From Methylomagnum ishizawai (GTDB taxonomy: Bacteria > Pseudomonadota > Gammaproteobacteria > Methylococcales > Methylococcaceae): a stretch of 64,000 nucleotides of DNA. Below are positions 1 to 8,019 of the stretch, in pieces; within the stretch, counting starts at the first letter, position 1, and each line of letters starts with the position of its first letter. The notes below the pieces were generated by a model. It saw only the letters and a program-made list of their open reading frames with translations, did not search any database and had not been told where the DNA came from. The translations under genes and the position numbers were made by a program. Location: contig NZ_FXAM01000001.1 of assembly GCF_900155475.1 (NCBI RefSeq), forward strand, positions 1,289,501-1,353,500, read 5' to 3'.

Positions 1-1
1 G

Positions 2-118
2 CACGAGAACTCATTTGATGGCGAAACAAAGCCAGCGATCCATAAGTTTCGGGAACGGGAGGACGTACATCGACAGTACGTCAGAGCTTATTTTTTATCC
101 AAAAAAATAAATTTTTGA
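2..118 (+). CDS. C-terminal end of an unidentified protein, cut by the window edge
   Basis: A frame is open from the first bases to a TGA at 116-118, giving about 38 residues that end in ..RAYFLSKKINF. The peptide is rich in charged residues (Lys, Arg, Glu, His). No family could be recognised from this fragment. Base composition is AT-rich like the following island genes. It may also be a chance open frame, because the upstream part is not visible. Confidence 0.3.
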   Translation, partial: HENSFDGETKPAIHKFREREDVHRQYVRAYFLSKKINF

Positions 119-256
119 ATCCTCAACATTTGTGAAAGAAGCAGCCTAATATGTGTTATATAGATAATTATCCAACAAAAATTTTTTGAAGAGCTCTCAT
201 TTTTGCGCCGAAAAACGAAGAAGCTGCTTTCAACTAGAAGATTAATCAGGTGAAAT

Positions 257-649
257 ATGACTTTAAACCACACTCAACAAAACTCTTCGCAGGCAATGCA
301 TTGCGATTCTCACTCCTTAGTTTGCCCAGACTTACGCATCAAATTCGCAATCGGCGAAGGCAGAAACCCTGAGTTGGAAGTTTTATATCTGCGAGATGAT
401 TTGCTTGGATTTTTAAGGTTTACGCATGGCTACCCTCTTTATCTTAGGAACAACTATGCTATGACCGTGGATGATGAATATGACGGCATAGAAACTTGGG
501 GGTTTTTCAGGCATGGATCGAAAAATAATTTTTACACACTTGGCATGACAGATACTGAAATTTACGAATATATTCGCACCGGAATTTATCCATTAAGGAT
601 CGAACGATACTTCGACCGCAAATTTAAAACTTTCGGAACGGTTTCCTAA
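257..649 (+). CDS. Hypothetical protein, AT-rich island gene
   Basis: This encodes 130 residues. The start is supported by a CAGGTGA ribosome-binding sequence about 6 bases upstream of the ATG. The protein is soluble, has no signal peptide and is rich in aromatic residues (many Tyr and Phe), suggesting a compact alpha/beta fold. No motif or family is recognised. The gene is much more AT-rich than the prophage and the core chromosome to the right, which points to horizontal acquisition. Neighbours are equally unknown, so no function is proposed. Confidence 0.6.
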   Translation: MTLNHTQQNSSQAMHCDSHSLVCPDLRIKFAIGEGRNPELEVLYLRDDLLGFLRFTHGYPLYLRNNYAMTVDDEYDGIETWGFFRHGSKNNFYTLGMTDTEIYEYIRTGIYPLRIERYFDRKFKTFGTVS

Positions 650-781
650 AAATTAACCAGCACGCCTATTTAAATTAAACACGGAAAAATTCGGTACTTT
701 GCGGCTCCAAGCAGCTAGCGCAAAGAGATTAGCGAATTATAGATACCGATAAAACGGATGACATACTAACACTGTAGCCTA

Positions 782-985
782 ATGTCTAAAATATTGGCCA
801 TCGCCGGTAAATTGATTCTCGCGTATTTAATAACCGTGGCTTTCGCTTACTTATCGCTTATTGCTTGCATAGTGGAATATCCATGGCTTGCAGCGGCCGC
901 GTGGTATTTTTGGTTATTATCTTCCGCATTGATGATTGACTATGCATACATGGCAATCGAATTTTTATTTAAGGCCAAAAGCTGA
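782..985 (+). CDS. Small two-helix membrane protein
   Basis: This encodes 67 residues with two hydrophobic segments, about residues 5-30 (starting KILAIAGKLILAYLITVAFA) and 36-60. A short polar turn separates them and the tail FKAKS is basic. This is the shape of a small inner-membrane hairpin protein. No clear ribosome-binding site is visible upstream of the ATG, so the start is less certain. No family assignment is possible. It lies in the AT-rich island after another unknown gene on the same strand, with a 132-base gap. Confidence 0.5.
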   Translation: MSKILAIAGKLILAYLITVAFAYLSLIACIVEYPWLAAAAWYFWLLSSALMIDYAYMAIEFLFKAKS

Positions 986-1050
986 TGTTTATAGGTGGCG
1001 TCATAGCGCACTGCCACCTCTTGCAATTGCCTAGGGGTGGCGCTTAACGA

Positions 1051-1641
1051 TTACTGGCATAAGCTGAACTTTGCAGGGACTAGCAAGCACCAGTCCCTGG
1101 TTTTTTCCGGCAATATCGCGGCCTTGGAAACATGCGACCAATCCACTTCGACCGTATCACGCCGGTCAATGCGGTAGGCGTCCAATATAGTTTCTCGTTC
1201 ATAATCCGCGAATAATTTGCCATTTGCTTGATCTTCACGAATTCTCTTGATGAGCTCTTGCGTAGTCCAAGGTTTCGCATGCTCTGCCTGAATCCGCTGC
1301 AAGAGTATCTTATGCGCCCATACCGCGACTTGCGCATCTGGTGCATCATCCCAGATAGCCCGCCGCTCATCGTCAAACTCTTCCACAGTCCATATGTCGT
1401 TGTCGCCGGTTGCTGGATACCGTAGAAACTCTGCCAGCGTCTTTCGATGAGGATATCGGTGTACTCGGAAAGAATCGCCATTAATAAGAAGCCCACAACT
1501 TTCATAAGCTCGGTATCCTCTGGCGTTTTCGCTAGAACATATAACTCCATCATAATTAATATATGCGCACCTCGAACCGCCCGATTGTACCGGCGATTGC
1601 CGTTTACGCTTGGGAGGTTTTGACCTTATGACAATTTCCAT
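1051..1641 (-). CDS. Hypothetical protein, island gene
   Basis: This encodes 196 residues on the minus strand. The N-terminus is strongly basic (KPPKRKRQ, residues 8-15), which would suit nucleic-acid contact. The middle contains several Trp-Asp-rich stretches (DNDIWTVEEFDDERRAIWDD, about residues 80-99). No catalytic motif, signal peptide or membrane segment is visible and the family is not recognised. It is not evidently cotranscribed with the next minus-strand gene at 1972, because 330 bases with a terminator lie between them. Confidence 0.55.
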   Translation of the reverse strand: MEIVIRSKPPKRKRQSPVQSGGSRCAYINYDGVICSSENARGYRAYESCGLLINGDSFRVHRYPHRKTLAEFLRYPATGDNDIWTVEEFDDERRAIWDDAPDAQVAVWAHKILLQRIQAEHAKPWTTQELIKRIREDQANGKLFADYERETILDAYRIDRRDTVEVDWSHVSKAAILPEKTRDWCLLVPAKFSLCQ

Positions 1642-1971
1642 TAATAATTCCTGTGAAAATCAAGTTCACTTTGTCCAGAAGACGGCTGCTCTTCTGCACT
1701 CTTTATTGTTTCACAAAAAATATTTTTTCCTTACAAAATCCATGAAAACCAAAAAATTTTTGGTTTGCCAGTTAACCCTAGGTGTTTTGTCAATCTAAAA
1801 AATAATTGATCGCTGTCAAGGTGAAATATTAAACGGATTTTCGCTAGGCAATAAAAAACCCGCATGCTGCGGGCCATTTCTTTCTTAAAAAGTGTATCCT
1901 GCTAGGTATTGAGTTTACAACGCCTCCTATGTTCCTATCCCGAACGACCTAGCCAGTAGACGTTTCGCTCC
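1642..1971. other. Gene-free AT-rich stretch with one terminator
   Basis: This 330-base interval has no convincing gene. A 62-codon plus-strand frame inside it (1610-1798) is low-complexity and lacks a ribosome-binding site. The only clear element is the minus-strand terminator listed separately. An imperfect repeat AAAAAATTTTTGG near 1751-1765 is probably just AT-rich composition. Confidence 0.5.
1852..1873 (-). terminator. Rho-independent terminator of the ATPase/DUF4325/membrane-protein operon
   Basis: Read on the minus strand, the stem CCCGCA/TGCGGG (1859-1873, loop of three bases) is followed at once by a run of six U (1853-1858). It lies about 100 bases beyond the stop of the gene ending at 1972, so it fits the end of the minus-strand operon that starts at the IS element. 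Confidence 0.75.
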
Positions 1972-2433
1972 CTAGTCGTATTCTTTAACAAAACAAGTTT
2001 CTAGCTCATGGCTTAGCCTGTCTTTAGCAAGCCAAATATCTTTGATTATTTGATCAGATAGCTCCTTTTTTTCATATTTAGCAGAATCAAAGTTGCTCAG
2101 AGTTATCGCTTTTCTTAGCTCTATGTGGTATTTCTTGCACAATCTCAGTTCTAGCGAACGCTTCGATAGAATTTCAAATTTTTGGTGTAATTTTAGCCCT
2201 AAAGCCCTTTTAAGAAAAAATGCCCGCTGAACTGTTGCCTCAACAGTATGATATTCAACAGCCTGAATTTCTATTTCATCTAATAACTTCTGAGTTTGAT
2301 CAAGCAATGCTCTGAGTTCTTTTCTTTTTTCACGACTATTATTCTGTCGATTTACAAGGTACCACCCAAGAACTACCAGTAACCAAGGAATTGACTGGAT
2401 CCACGCAAACTCATTCATGTCCAGCATCCTCAA
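1972..2433 (-). CDS. Membrane-anchored coiled-coil protein, third gene of the GHKL ATPase/DUF4325 operon
   Basis: This encodes 153 residues. One N-terminal membrane helix (WIQSIPWLLVVLGWYLV, about residues 11-27) is followed by a long, charged, helical domain with heptad-like Leu/Lys/Glu spacing (residues 30-150). The topology suggests a cytoplasmic coiled coil tethered to the inner membrane. Its start overlaps the end of the upstream DUF4325 gene by 23 bases, so the genes are translationally coupled. No family is recognised. In this setting it is a candidate effector or sensor of the system, but that is inference. Confidence 0.6.
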   Translation of the reverse strand: MRMLDMNEFAWIQSIPWLLVVLGWYLVNRQNNSREKRKELRALLDQTQKLLDEIEIQAVEYHTVEATVQRAFFLKRALGLKLHQKFEILSKRSLELRLCKKYHIELRKAITLSNFDSAKYEKKELSDQIIKDIWLAKDRLSHELETCFVKEYD

Positions 2434-2734
2434 TGTATTCCTGAATTTCCTCTATTAAGCTATTGTCCTCGGAGTGGAGATTAAACGCATCTCTGACTTG
2501 CCTTACTGTGAATCCGAGCCGAACGAGACCGCCAAATGCCTCCTCCAAAAATGAGGATCCATAGCCAGCTGTATTATCAAGCTCAATCGTTGTCTTACCC
2601 TGCATATCTAAGACAGGAACGAGGAACTTATCTCGAAAAATTTCACCACAATATGGGCCATCGCTTATAAAACGACCTGCCGGATATCGGGAGAAGTCAC
2701 GTCCTATATCAATGATATTGCTCTGATTGGTCAT
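2411..2734 (-). CDS. DUF4325-type STAS-like domain protein
   Basis: This encodes 107 residues. The sequence has the shape of the DUF4325 family: an N-terminal region with DIGRDFSRYPAGRF, a central strand TIELDNTAGYGSSFLEEAFGG (about residues 49-69), and a C-terminal helix with GL.R.GFTVRQV. In the family the D-x-x-x..G-S-S-F-L-E-E-A-F-G-G segment is the STAS-like signature, and members are often encoded next to a GHKL ATPase, as here. By analogy with SpoIIAA/SpoIIAB partner switching it may bind the neighbouring ATPase. It overlaps the genes on both sides (26 bases with the ATPase), indicating one operon. Confidence 0.75.
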   Translation of the reverse strand: MTNQSNIIDIGRDFSRYPAGRFISDGPYCGEIFRDKFLVPVLDMQGKTTIELDNTAGYGSSFLEEAFGGLVRLGFTVRQVRDAFNLHSEDNSLIEEIQEYIEDAGHE

Positions 2735-3455
2735 AATTGCTCTCCGCAGGTTTTTGCAGCGGAATTGTCCAAAGGATAAGCGTGCCTAGTATGGAACGCT
2801 TAAATGTTTTAACTTCCTCACGCCCCGAGTTATTCAATATATAGGTGTAGCCGCCACGGTTGCTTAGTATTGAAAGTCGGCCACCCTGTATCATCTCGAT
2901 GGCTTTCAGCATATCCAATAATCCTTTACCGCGATGTCGTTTCTGGGTCCGGCTACGTTTAATTTCAATGGCAGCTTTAATCAATGCGCCATCCGTCAAT
3001 TTTCCTACGCCAAAAAGCTTTTCGAGCAACGCGTTGAGCAAGCTCTGATCTTGGGTTCTCGGGAGTGTTTCTGGAATTCCAATGCCCAGATCGCAGAACG
3101 CAACGAAAATATGCTCGTCATCTTCTCGACAAAACATCCACCACCCTTTCTCATTAGCAAAATCCAAGCCATCTCTTCCGGAATCGAGATAGGCATGCTG
3201 TGAAACATTGGTCATTGCTTCAGACACCCCTCGATATAGTTTCTTGGATTGCCATTTGGGTAATTTGCTCTGGCTCTCGAGGATTTTTCCTACCTCCCGC
3301 GCATCAGTATTCTCACCGTATGCTGCCCGCCAACTTAGGACATCAGAGCGATCAGGCGCAACTTGAGATTTGCAATTCAGCATACTCAAAAATCCTAAAT
3401 GCTGAAGCACTTGGGCAACCGTCTCGTTGCCGGGGTTAAGTGGACCCCCGGTCAA
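2709..3455 (-). pseudogene. GHKL-type ATPase (anti-sigma/histidine-kinase-like ATP-binding protein), 5' end lost at the IS element
   Basis: The native sequence runs from the stop at 2709 to about 3438. The codons beyond that, including the only available TTG start at 3455, belong to the IS3 terminal repeat. GHKL motifs are visible: the N box with LYRGVSEAMTNVSQHAY (E..N), the G1 box FCDLGIGIPETL, and a G2-like RHRGKGLLDML. Related ATP-binding proteins paired with DUF4325 carry an N-terminal STAS-like segment before the VLQHLGFL sequence, so roughly 60-80 residues are probably missing here (inference). Expression would depend on a promoter or start supplied by the IS, so the system may be inactive. 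Confidence 0.65.
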
Positions 3456-3473
3456 GACACATCCGAATTGGAT

Positions 3474-4445
3474 TTAAGAGGGTAGCGGATCACTTGCAGC
3501 GGAACGGCGCTGCCCCGGTTCGGCCTCGGCGGATTTGCTGGGAGCGGCCTTCTTCCCGCCGAATTTGTCCACGATTCTGGCACCGCCACCGACGGCGGTC
3601 CGGTAGACCTCGTCCGGCGTGCGGTAGCCCAGCGACTGGTGGCTTCTCTCGGCGTTGTAGAACCCGAAGTAATTCGTCAGCCCGACCAGCAACTCCGGCA
3701 GGCTCCCATAGCCCCTGAGATACACGTCCTCGTGCTTGACGCTCCGCCATAGGCGCTCGACGAAGATGTTGTCCAGGGCCCGCCCGCGCCCGTCCATGCT
3801 GATGGCGACGCCGTGGGCCTTGAGCGCCCCGGTGAAGGCTTCCGAGGTGAACTGGCAGCCCTGGTCGCTGTTGAAAATCCCGGGGGTGCCGTAGGCCCGG
3901 ATCGCCTGCTCCAGGCAGTCAACGCAGAACCCGCCGTCCAGCGTGTTCGAGACCCGCCAAGCCAGCACCTTGCGCGAATACCAATCGATCACCGCCACCA
4001 GGTAGACGAACCCGTGAGGAAGGCGCACGTAAGTGATATCCGTGCTCCAAACCTGGTTCGGATGGTCGATTTCCAACCCGCGCAGCAGATAGGGATAAAC
4101 CTTGTGCCGGGGATGCGGCCGACTGGTGTTCGGCCCCGGCGCCATGCCCGCGAGCCCCAACTTCCGCATCAGCCTTTGGACCCGCTTGCGGTTGACCCGG
4201 TGGCCCAGGCCGCGCAGGTAGGCCGTCATCTTGCGGCTGCCGTAGAACGGATGCCGCGTGTATTCGGCGTCGATCAGCGCCAACAGTTCCAGTTCCTCCC
4301 GATCCGGTTCCGCCGCGCGGCGGGGCGCGTAGAGGAACGAGCGGGAGACGCCCGCCAGCGCGCATTGGCGGCCCGGCGCTAACGGTCCCCCTTTGTCGAT
4401 CCAGTCCCGGCGCTCCCCTAGGGGCCGATCCCGGACTTTTTTTTC
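3474..4445 (-). CDS. IS3-family transposase OrfB (DDE integrase domain)
   Basis: This is the catalytic half of the transposase, expressed by -1 slippage from orfA at the A8 run, where the protein continues ..KKKVRDRPLGERRDW. The rve/DDE core is visible: D in VWSTDITYVRLPHGFVYL, D in GIFNSDQGCQFTS, and E in DNIFVERLWRSVKHEDVY. An N-terminal HTH_21-like part (YTRHPFYGSRKMTAYLRGLG) precedes it. The frame stays open upstream to 4580, but that part overlaps orfA and is unlikely to be translated on its own. The gene looks intact, so the element may be mobile. Confidence 0.85.
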   Translation of the reverse strand, partial: EKKVRDRPLGERRDWIDKGGPLAPGRQCALAGVSRSFLYAPRRAAEPDREELELLALIDAEYTRHPFYGSRKMTAYLRGLGHRVNRKRVQRLMRKLGLAGMAPGPNTSRPHPRHKVYPYLLRGLEIDHPNQVWSTDITYVRLPHGFVYLVAVIDWYSRKVLAWRVSNTLDGGFCVDCLEQAIRAYGTPGIFNSDQGCQFTSEAFTGALKAHGVAISMDGRGRALDNIFVERLWRSVKHEDVYLRGYGSLPELLVGLTNYFGFYNAERSHQSLGYRTPDEVYRTAVGGGARIVDKFGGKKAAPSKSAEAEPGQRRSAASDPLPS

Positions 4446-4741
4446 AGCCAGTCCAATTCCATCTTCAAGCGCCCGATCTCGGAGTAAAGCCGCTCGGGAC
4501 TCGCCGATGGGTCCACCGGCTTGGGGCCGCGCTTGGCCTCGAACAGGCTCCCAGCCTGCTCCTGCAATTCCTTCTTCCAAAGCCCGACTTGGGTCGGATG
4601 CACCCCGAACTCCTGGGCGATCTCGTTGACCGTATTGACCCCGCGGATCGCTTCCAAGGCTACTTTCGCCTTGAATTCGCCATTGAAAACCTTGCGTTTC
4701 TTCTCGCTCACAACAGACTCCATTTCCTCGACCCCCACCAT
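4418..4741 (-). CDS. IS3-family transposase OrfA (helix-turn-helix)
   Basis: This encodes up to 107 residues; an internal Met (MESVVSEKKRK, residue 7) is an alternative start. The HTH region KAKVALEAIRGVNTVNEIAQ followed by EFGVHPTQVGLWKKEL is typical of IS3 OrfA, and a leucine-rich helix LYSEIGRLKMELDWLKKK leads into the frameshift site. It binds the terminal repeats and is fused to OrfB by programmed -1 frameshifting. Confidence 0.85.
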   Translation of the reverse strand: MVGVEEMESVVSEKKRKVFNGEFKAKVALEAIRGVNTVNEIAQEFGVHPTQVGLWKKELQEQAGSLFEAKRGPKPVDPSASPERLYSEIGRLKMELDWLKKKSGIGP

Positions 4742-4742
4742 C

Positions 4743-5750
4743 TTAAATGACTGTCCGGAAAACGGGGTCCACTATAGCGTGGCGGACTGCGTGCGTGGCT
4801 CGAACACTGGAAGGCACCAAACCCCCCGCCTTAGCAATTTGCGCCTGGCCATAGCAGGATCGCGTCCTGTCCGCTCTATGGCCGAGTGCTTGGCTCAGTG
4901 CATCCCCAAAGCCCCGATGGTAACGCTTGAGATCGCTCGCGAAAGCATGGCGGAAGCAATATGGTGTGATCGCCTGCTGCCGTCCTGGAAAAGCTCGCCG
5001 ACCATAATAAGAAACCGAGGCAGAAAAAGCGTTGGCATTATCGATAGACATCATACGATAGCCTCCCGCTTTCAGAATCAACCCCGCTAAATTGGAGACC
5101 AGGCATTGTTCAGCGGGCAAGACATATTCGATCACCCGGACCGGTTGCCCAGAATGAACCCCCAGTTTTGCCCCGTTAATCGTTAAGCGCATAACGTTAC
5201 CGTCGATTTCGACTGATATTCCGGCGACCATTTCGACGGGCCGACATCCGGATACCGCTGCAACCAAGGCCGCGAGGTGGTGTTTTGAATTCGCCATCTT
5301 GTCGATTAGCTTTTCCCGCCAATCCGCGGGTAAGCCGGACAGCGCACGGCGCTTGGATCGCCTCGGCAGCCTCCGCTCGGTGGGTATCGGGCACTTATTG
5401 CCCAGCGCGGAGATTGCCTTTGCCAACCTTAGCCAACCATCCAGCCAGACCAGCTGTTCCGGCGATAAAATTCCCTCAACAGGGGCTTCAAGTGTGGTCA
5501 TCAAACTATCGATTCGCAAGGACAAAATGGCCAGCAACGCATATTTGCGTTTGTAGTAGGTGCTGACTCTCCGGGTATCGCAGAGCGCTTCAATTACTAA
5601 TCGTATGGAACCGGATTTTGTAATCCTGGCGAAGTCACGAAAATATTGGGCCAGGGTGTTTTCCGAGACTTGCCTCACCGGGTGTTTTGAAAGATAAAAC
5701 CTTGCCTGCCCCAAGAGTTTATCGGAATCAACTTTACTGGCATTCCTCAT
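4743..5750 (-). CDS. Tyrosine recombinase/integrase with IS-derived C-terminus
   Basis: This encodes 335 residues. The C-terminal catalytic domain shows the tyrosine-recombinase set: Arg in AAVSGCRPVEMVAG, the box II variant PYCFRHAFASDLKR, His in QALGHRADRTRS and the nucleophile Tyr in SCYGQA. The last residues (VDPVFRTVI) are encoded by the IS3 end at 4773, so the native tail after about VRATHAVRH was replaced. All catalytic residues lie upstream of the junction, so activity may be kept. It probably mobilised part of this island; no attachment site for it was identified. Confidence 0.75.
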   Translation of the reverse strand: MRNASKVDSDKLLGQARFYLSKHPVRQVSENTLAQYFRDFARITKSGSIRLVIEALCDTRRVSTYYKRKYALLAILSLRIDSLMTTLEAPVEGILSPEQLVWLDGWLRLAKAISALGNKCPIPTERRLPRRSKRRALSGLPADWREKLIDKMANSKHHLAALVAAVSGCRPVEMVAGISVEIDGNVMRLTINGAKLGVHSGQPVRVIEYVLPAEQCLVSNLAGLILKAGGYRMMSIDNANAFSASVSYYGRRAFPGRQQAITPYCFRHAFASDLKRYHRGFGDALSQALGHRADRTRSCYGQAQIAKAGGLVPSSVRATHAVRHAIVDPVFRTVI

Positions 5751-5921
5751 GGCGCTCTGTGCTCCTCAAAACCGGCTTGGTCCCCGCAGTACATATTATT
5801 CGATAGTCAATAATACATTTGGATAACAAAATTATATCAGGCCACCCTTGAGAGCCTTCCTAAAAAATCTCTGAAATGCGGGCAACCATGAAAAAATAAT
5901 CACACCATTCGGAGGCATCGC

Positions 5922-6072
5922 ATGAGTTCCAAGAAATTAAAAGGCGAACTTGAGTTTTGAAAGTTACTTTGGGTACAAGCGGTATAATGAGTTAAAAAGC
6001 ATCAAACCGCGCTTTGGTGAAGCCAGCTTCGATGAATCCGAATACCGCCAAGAAATCTTGATCGAATCCTGA
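5922..6072 (+). pseudogene. Small gene with a one-base frameshift
   Basis: A GGAGG ribosome-binding site (5911-5915) precedes an ATG at 5922. The frame stops after 12 codons (MSSKKLKGELEF). Removing one T from the run TTTT near 5955-5960 restores a 49-codon frame continuing ESYFGYKRYNELKSIKPRFG and ending ..EYRQEILIES at a TGA (6070-6072). The good ribosome-binding site and the clean downstream frame suggest a recently broken small gene or a sequencing error. No family is recognised. Confidence 0.4.
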
Positions 6073-6092
6073 CCGGAAAGTGCCGAAATAAA

Positions 6093-6725
6093 ATGCCGAA
6101 TCAGCCCGTCCGCCGCCATGCCGATCGCCGGAAATCGCCTTGCACGGAGGTGATCACGATTCCCGGCAGACCGACAAGAGAAGTAAAGCGTGGGGAAGCC
6201 ATTCATTGGTATTTATCGAAACAGGACATTTGGGCTATTCGGTACCTGCTGAAAAACGGCTATCCGGTTGATTCCCGCTGCAATACCGGACAAACCCCGC
6301 TCCATCGAGCCACGCTCCATGGCAATACTCAATTGGTGGCACTGTTACTGACTGCTGGAGCGGACCCGAATGCCAGGGATGGGGATGGGGAAACACCGCT
6401 GGCGACTGCGGTTTGGAATGGTCATCTGGAAGTCGTTCGGATGTTAATTGCGGCAGGCGCCGACCTTGAAGCAAAAGATGGGGGCGGCTGGACTCCGCTG
6501 CATGAGGCAGCCAGCATTGGCGACGTAACGATGATCGTCACCTTGCTGGAGGCCGGAGCTAACCCACAGGCCCTTACCGGAGAGGAAGAATCGTCGCTTG
6601 ATCTTGCGCCATATCCGGTCCGGCGCGTGTTGCAATCCCTTTTAGAAAAGCGCGCGTTTGAGGCCAGTTTGGCGGATTACTTTAAGCACGGTGACTTTGG
6701 GGAGTGGGCCGGGCTGAATATCTAA
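6093..6725 (+). CDS. Ankyrin-repeat protein
   Basis: This encodes 210 residues with four ankyrin repeats. Three are canonical: TGQTPLHRATLHGNTQLVAL (about 66-85), DGETPLATAVWNGHLEVVRM (99-118) and GGWTPLHEAASIGDVTMIVT (132-151); one degenerate repeat precedes them (SKQDIWAIRYLLKNGYPVDS). Such proteins act by protein-protein binding in the cytosol; the partner is unknown. There is no signal peptide. No strong ribosome-binding site is seen upstream of the ATG at 6093, so the start is uncertain. It follows the frameshifted small gene by 20 bases, which may once have been cotranscribed. Confidence 0.75.
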   Translation: MPNQPVRRHADRRKSPCTEVITIPGRPTREVKRGEAIHWYLSKQDIWAIRYLLKNGYPVDSRCNTGQTPLHRATLHGNTQLVALLLTAGADPNARDGDGETPLATAVWNGHLEVVRMLIAAGADLEAKDGGGWTPLHEAASIGDVTMIVTLLEAGANPQALTGEEESSLDLAPYPVRRVLQSLLEKRAFEASLADYFKHGDFGEWAGLNI

Positions 6726-6886
6726 GCGGGATTATTCGCTCGGCAGCGAAAATATCATTCTTACGGTGGGCAGTAAACAAGGCGACCACCGAGAGGTGAG
6801 AGGTGGTCTCGGAAATCTGAACAGTCGGCTAAGTGGATAAACTGCTCCCTGACGGCGTGGGCAACGCCGATGGACTGGAGCATACG

Positions 6887-7192
6887 ATGAGCAAACGACC
6901 ACGCCGCAACCATTCAGCGAGTTTCAAGGCCAAAGTGGTCCTGGCGGCCCTGCGGGGCGAAAAGACCCTGGCCGAGTTGGCGCAGGAATTCGATATCCAT
7001 CCGACCCAGATCGGTGAGTGGCGGAGCCAACTTCTGGAACGGGCCGCCAGCGTGTTCGGTGGCGAGAACGACAAAAGCGAACCCGCCGTGGACCTCAAAG
7101 CCCTGCACGCCAAGATCGGCCAACAGGCGCTGGAGATCGATTTTTTATCCGGCGCGCTCAGCAAGGCCGGAAAGCTGAGCGCAAAGCGATGA
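6887..7192 (+). CDS. IS3-family transposase OrfA
   Basis: This encodes 101 residues from ATG 6887 (an upstream frame extension to 6833 crosses the IS terminus and is unlikely). The HTH is FKAKVVLAALRGEKTLAELA followed by QEFDIHPTQIGEWRSQL; a C-terminal leucine-rich helix contains KIGQQALEIDFLSGALSKAG. The heptamer T TTT TTA at 7141-7147, in the correct frame, allows -1 slippage into OrfB. Confidence 0.85.
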   Translation: MSKRPRRNHSASFKAKVVLAALRGEKTLAELAQEFDIHPTQIGEWRSQLLERAASVFGGENDKSEPAVDLKALHAKIGQQALEIDFLSGALSKAGKLSAKR

Positions 7193-8019
7193 TCGACCGG
7201 GACCACGATGTTTCCCTGACCCGACAGGCGGAATTGCTGGGCATCAGCCGGGGCGGCGCCTACTACGCGCCCAAGCCGGTGCCGGAGTCGGACCTCGCGC
7301 TGATGCGGCGGATCGACGCGTTGCACCTGGAACACCCGTTCATGGGCGCCCGGCTGCTGCGCGACACCCTGAACCGGGAAGGCTTCCGGGTCGGACGCCG
7401 CCATGTGGCCACGCTGATGGCCCGCATGGGCATCGAAGCCCTGTACCGGCGTCCCAAAACCACCCAGAGGCATCCGGCCCACAAGATCTATCCCTATCTG
7501 CTACGCGGCCTGACCATCGACCGGCCCAACGCGGTCTGGGCCTTGGACATCACCTACATCCCGATGGCACGGGGCTTCGTCTACCTGTGCGTGGTCCTCG
7601 ACTGGGCCAGCCGCAAGGCCCTGGCCCATCGGGTATCGGTCGCCATGGACGCGGGCTTCTGCGTCGAGGCCCTGGAGGAGGCGCTGCGCCGCTACGGCCC
7701 GCCGGATATCGTCCACACCGACCAAGGTTCCCAGTTCACCAGCGGGGAGTTCATCGAGGTGCTGACGGGCCGGAACATCCGCATCAGCATGGACGGCAAG
7801 GGTTCCTGGCGCGACAACGTCTTCGTCGAACGCCTCTGGCGGACGGTGAAGTACGAGGAGGTTTACCTCAAAGCCTACGACTCGGTCCGGGAAGCCCGCG
7901 AATCCATCGGTCGGTACCTGGATTTCTACAATACCCGGCGGCCCCATTCGAGCCTGGACAGCCAAACCCCGGATGAGGTCTACTTTAAACCCCGACCGGC
8001 CCTTCCCAAGGCCGCTTAA
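7189..8019 (+). CDS. IS3-family transposase OrfB (DDE integrase domain)
   Basis: The start ATG at 7189 overlaps the orfA stop (ATGA), and the same frame is open upstream through the slippery site at 7141, so both re-initiation and -1 frameshifting are possible. The 276-residue OrfB has the HTH_21-like region EHPFMGARLLRDTLNREGF and the DDE residues: D in ALDITYIPMARGFVYL, D in IVHTDQGSQFTSGEF, and E in DNVFVERLWRTVKYEEVY. It ends ..QTPDEVYFKPRPALPKAA, typical of the family. Confidence 0.88.
   Translation: MIDRDHDVSLTRQAELLGISRGGAYYAPKPVPESDLALMRRIDALHLEHPFMGARLLRDTLNREGFRVGRRHVATLMARMGIEALYRRPKTTQRHPAHKIYPYLLRGLTIDRPNAVWALDITYIPMARGFVYLCVVLDWASRKALAHRVSVAMDAGFCVEALEEALRRYGPPDIVHTDQGSQFTSGEFIEVLTGRNIRISMDGKGSWRDNVFVERLWRTVKYEEVYLKAYDSVREARESIGRYLDFYNTRRPHSSLDSQTPDEVYFKPRPALPKAA

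Larger units (their letters stand above)
3439..4773 (-). mobile_element. IS3-family insertion sequence, copy 1
   Basis: The ends carry imperfect inverted repeats beginning AGTGGACCCC: at 3439 reading inward on the plus strand and at 4773 reading inward on the minus strand (AGTGGACCCCGTTTTCCGGA). Between them are orfA and orfB in the IS3 arrangement with a -1 frameshift at a run of eight A (minus strand, 4437-4444). No convincing target-site duplication is seen at the flanks (TTA at left, ATA at right). The left end removes the 5' part of the ATPase gene and the right end supplies the last codons of the recombinase at 4743. Confidence 0.85.

Noticed and set aside
62-82. Hairpin GACGTAC..GTACGTC near the left edge
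   Set aside because: It lies inside an open frame and the T run is about 10 bases further on, so a terminator is not convincing.
7018-7188. Longer N-terminus for the second IS3 OrfB
   Set aside because: This part overlaps OrfA; only the portion after the T TTT TTA slippage site should be translated in this frame.
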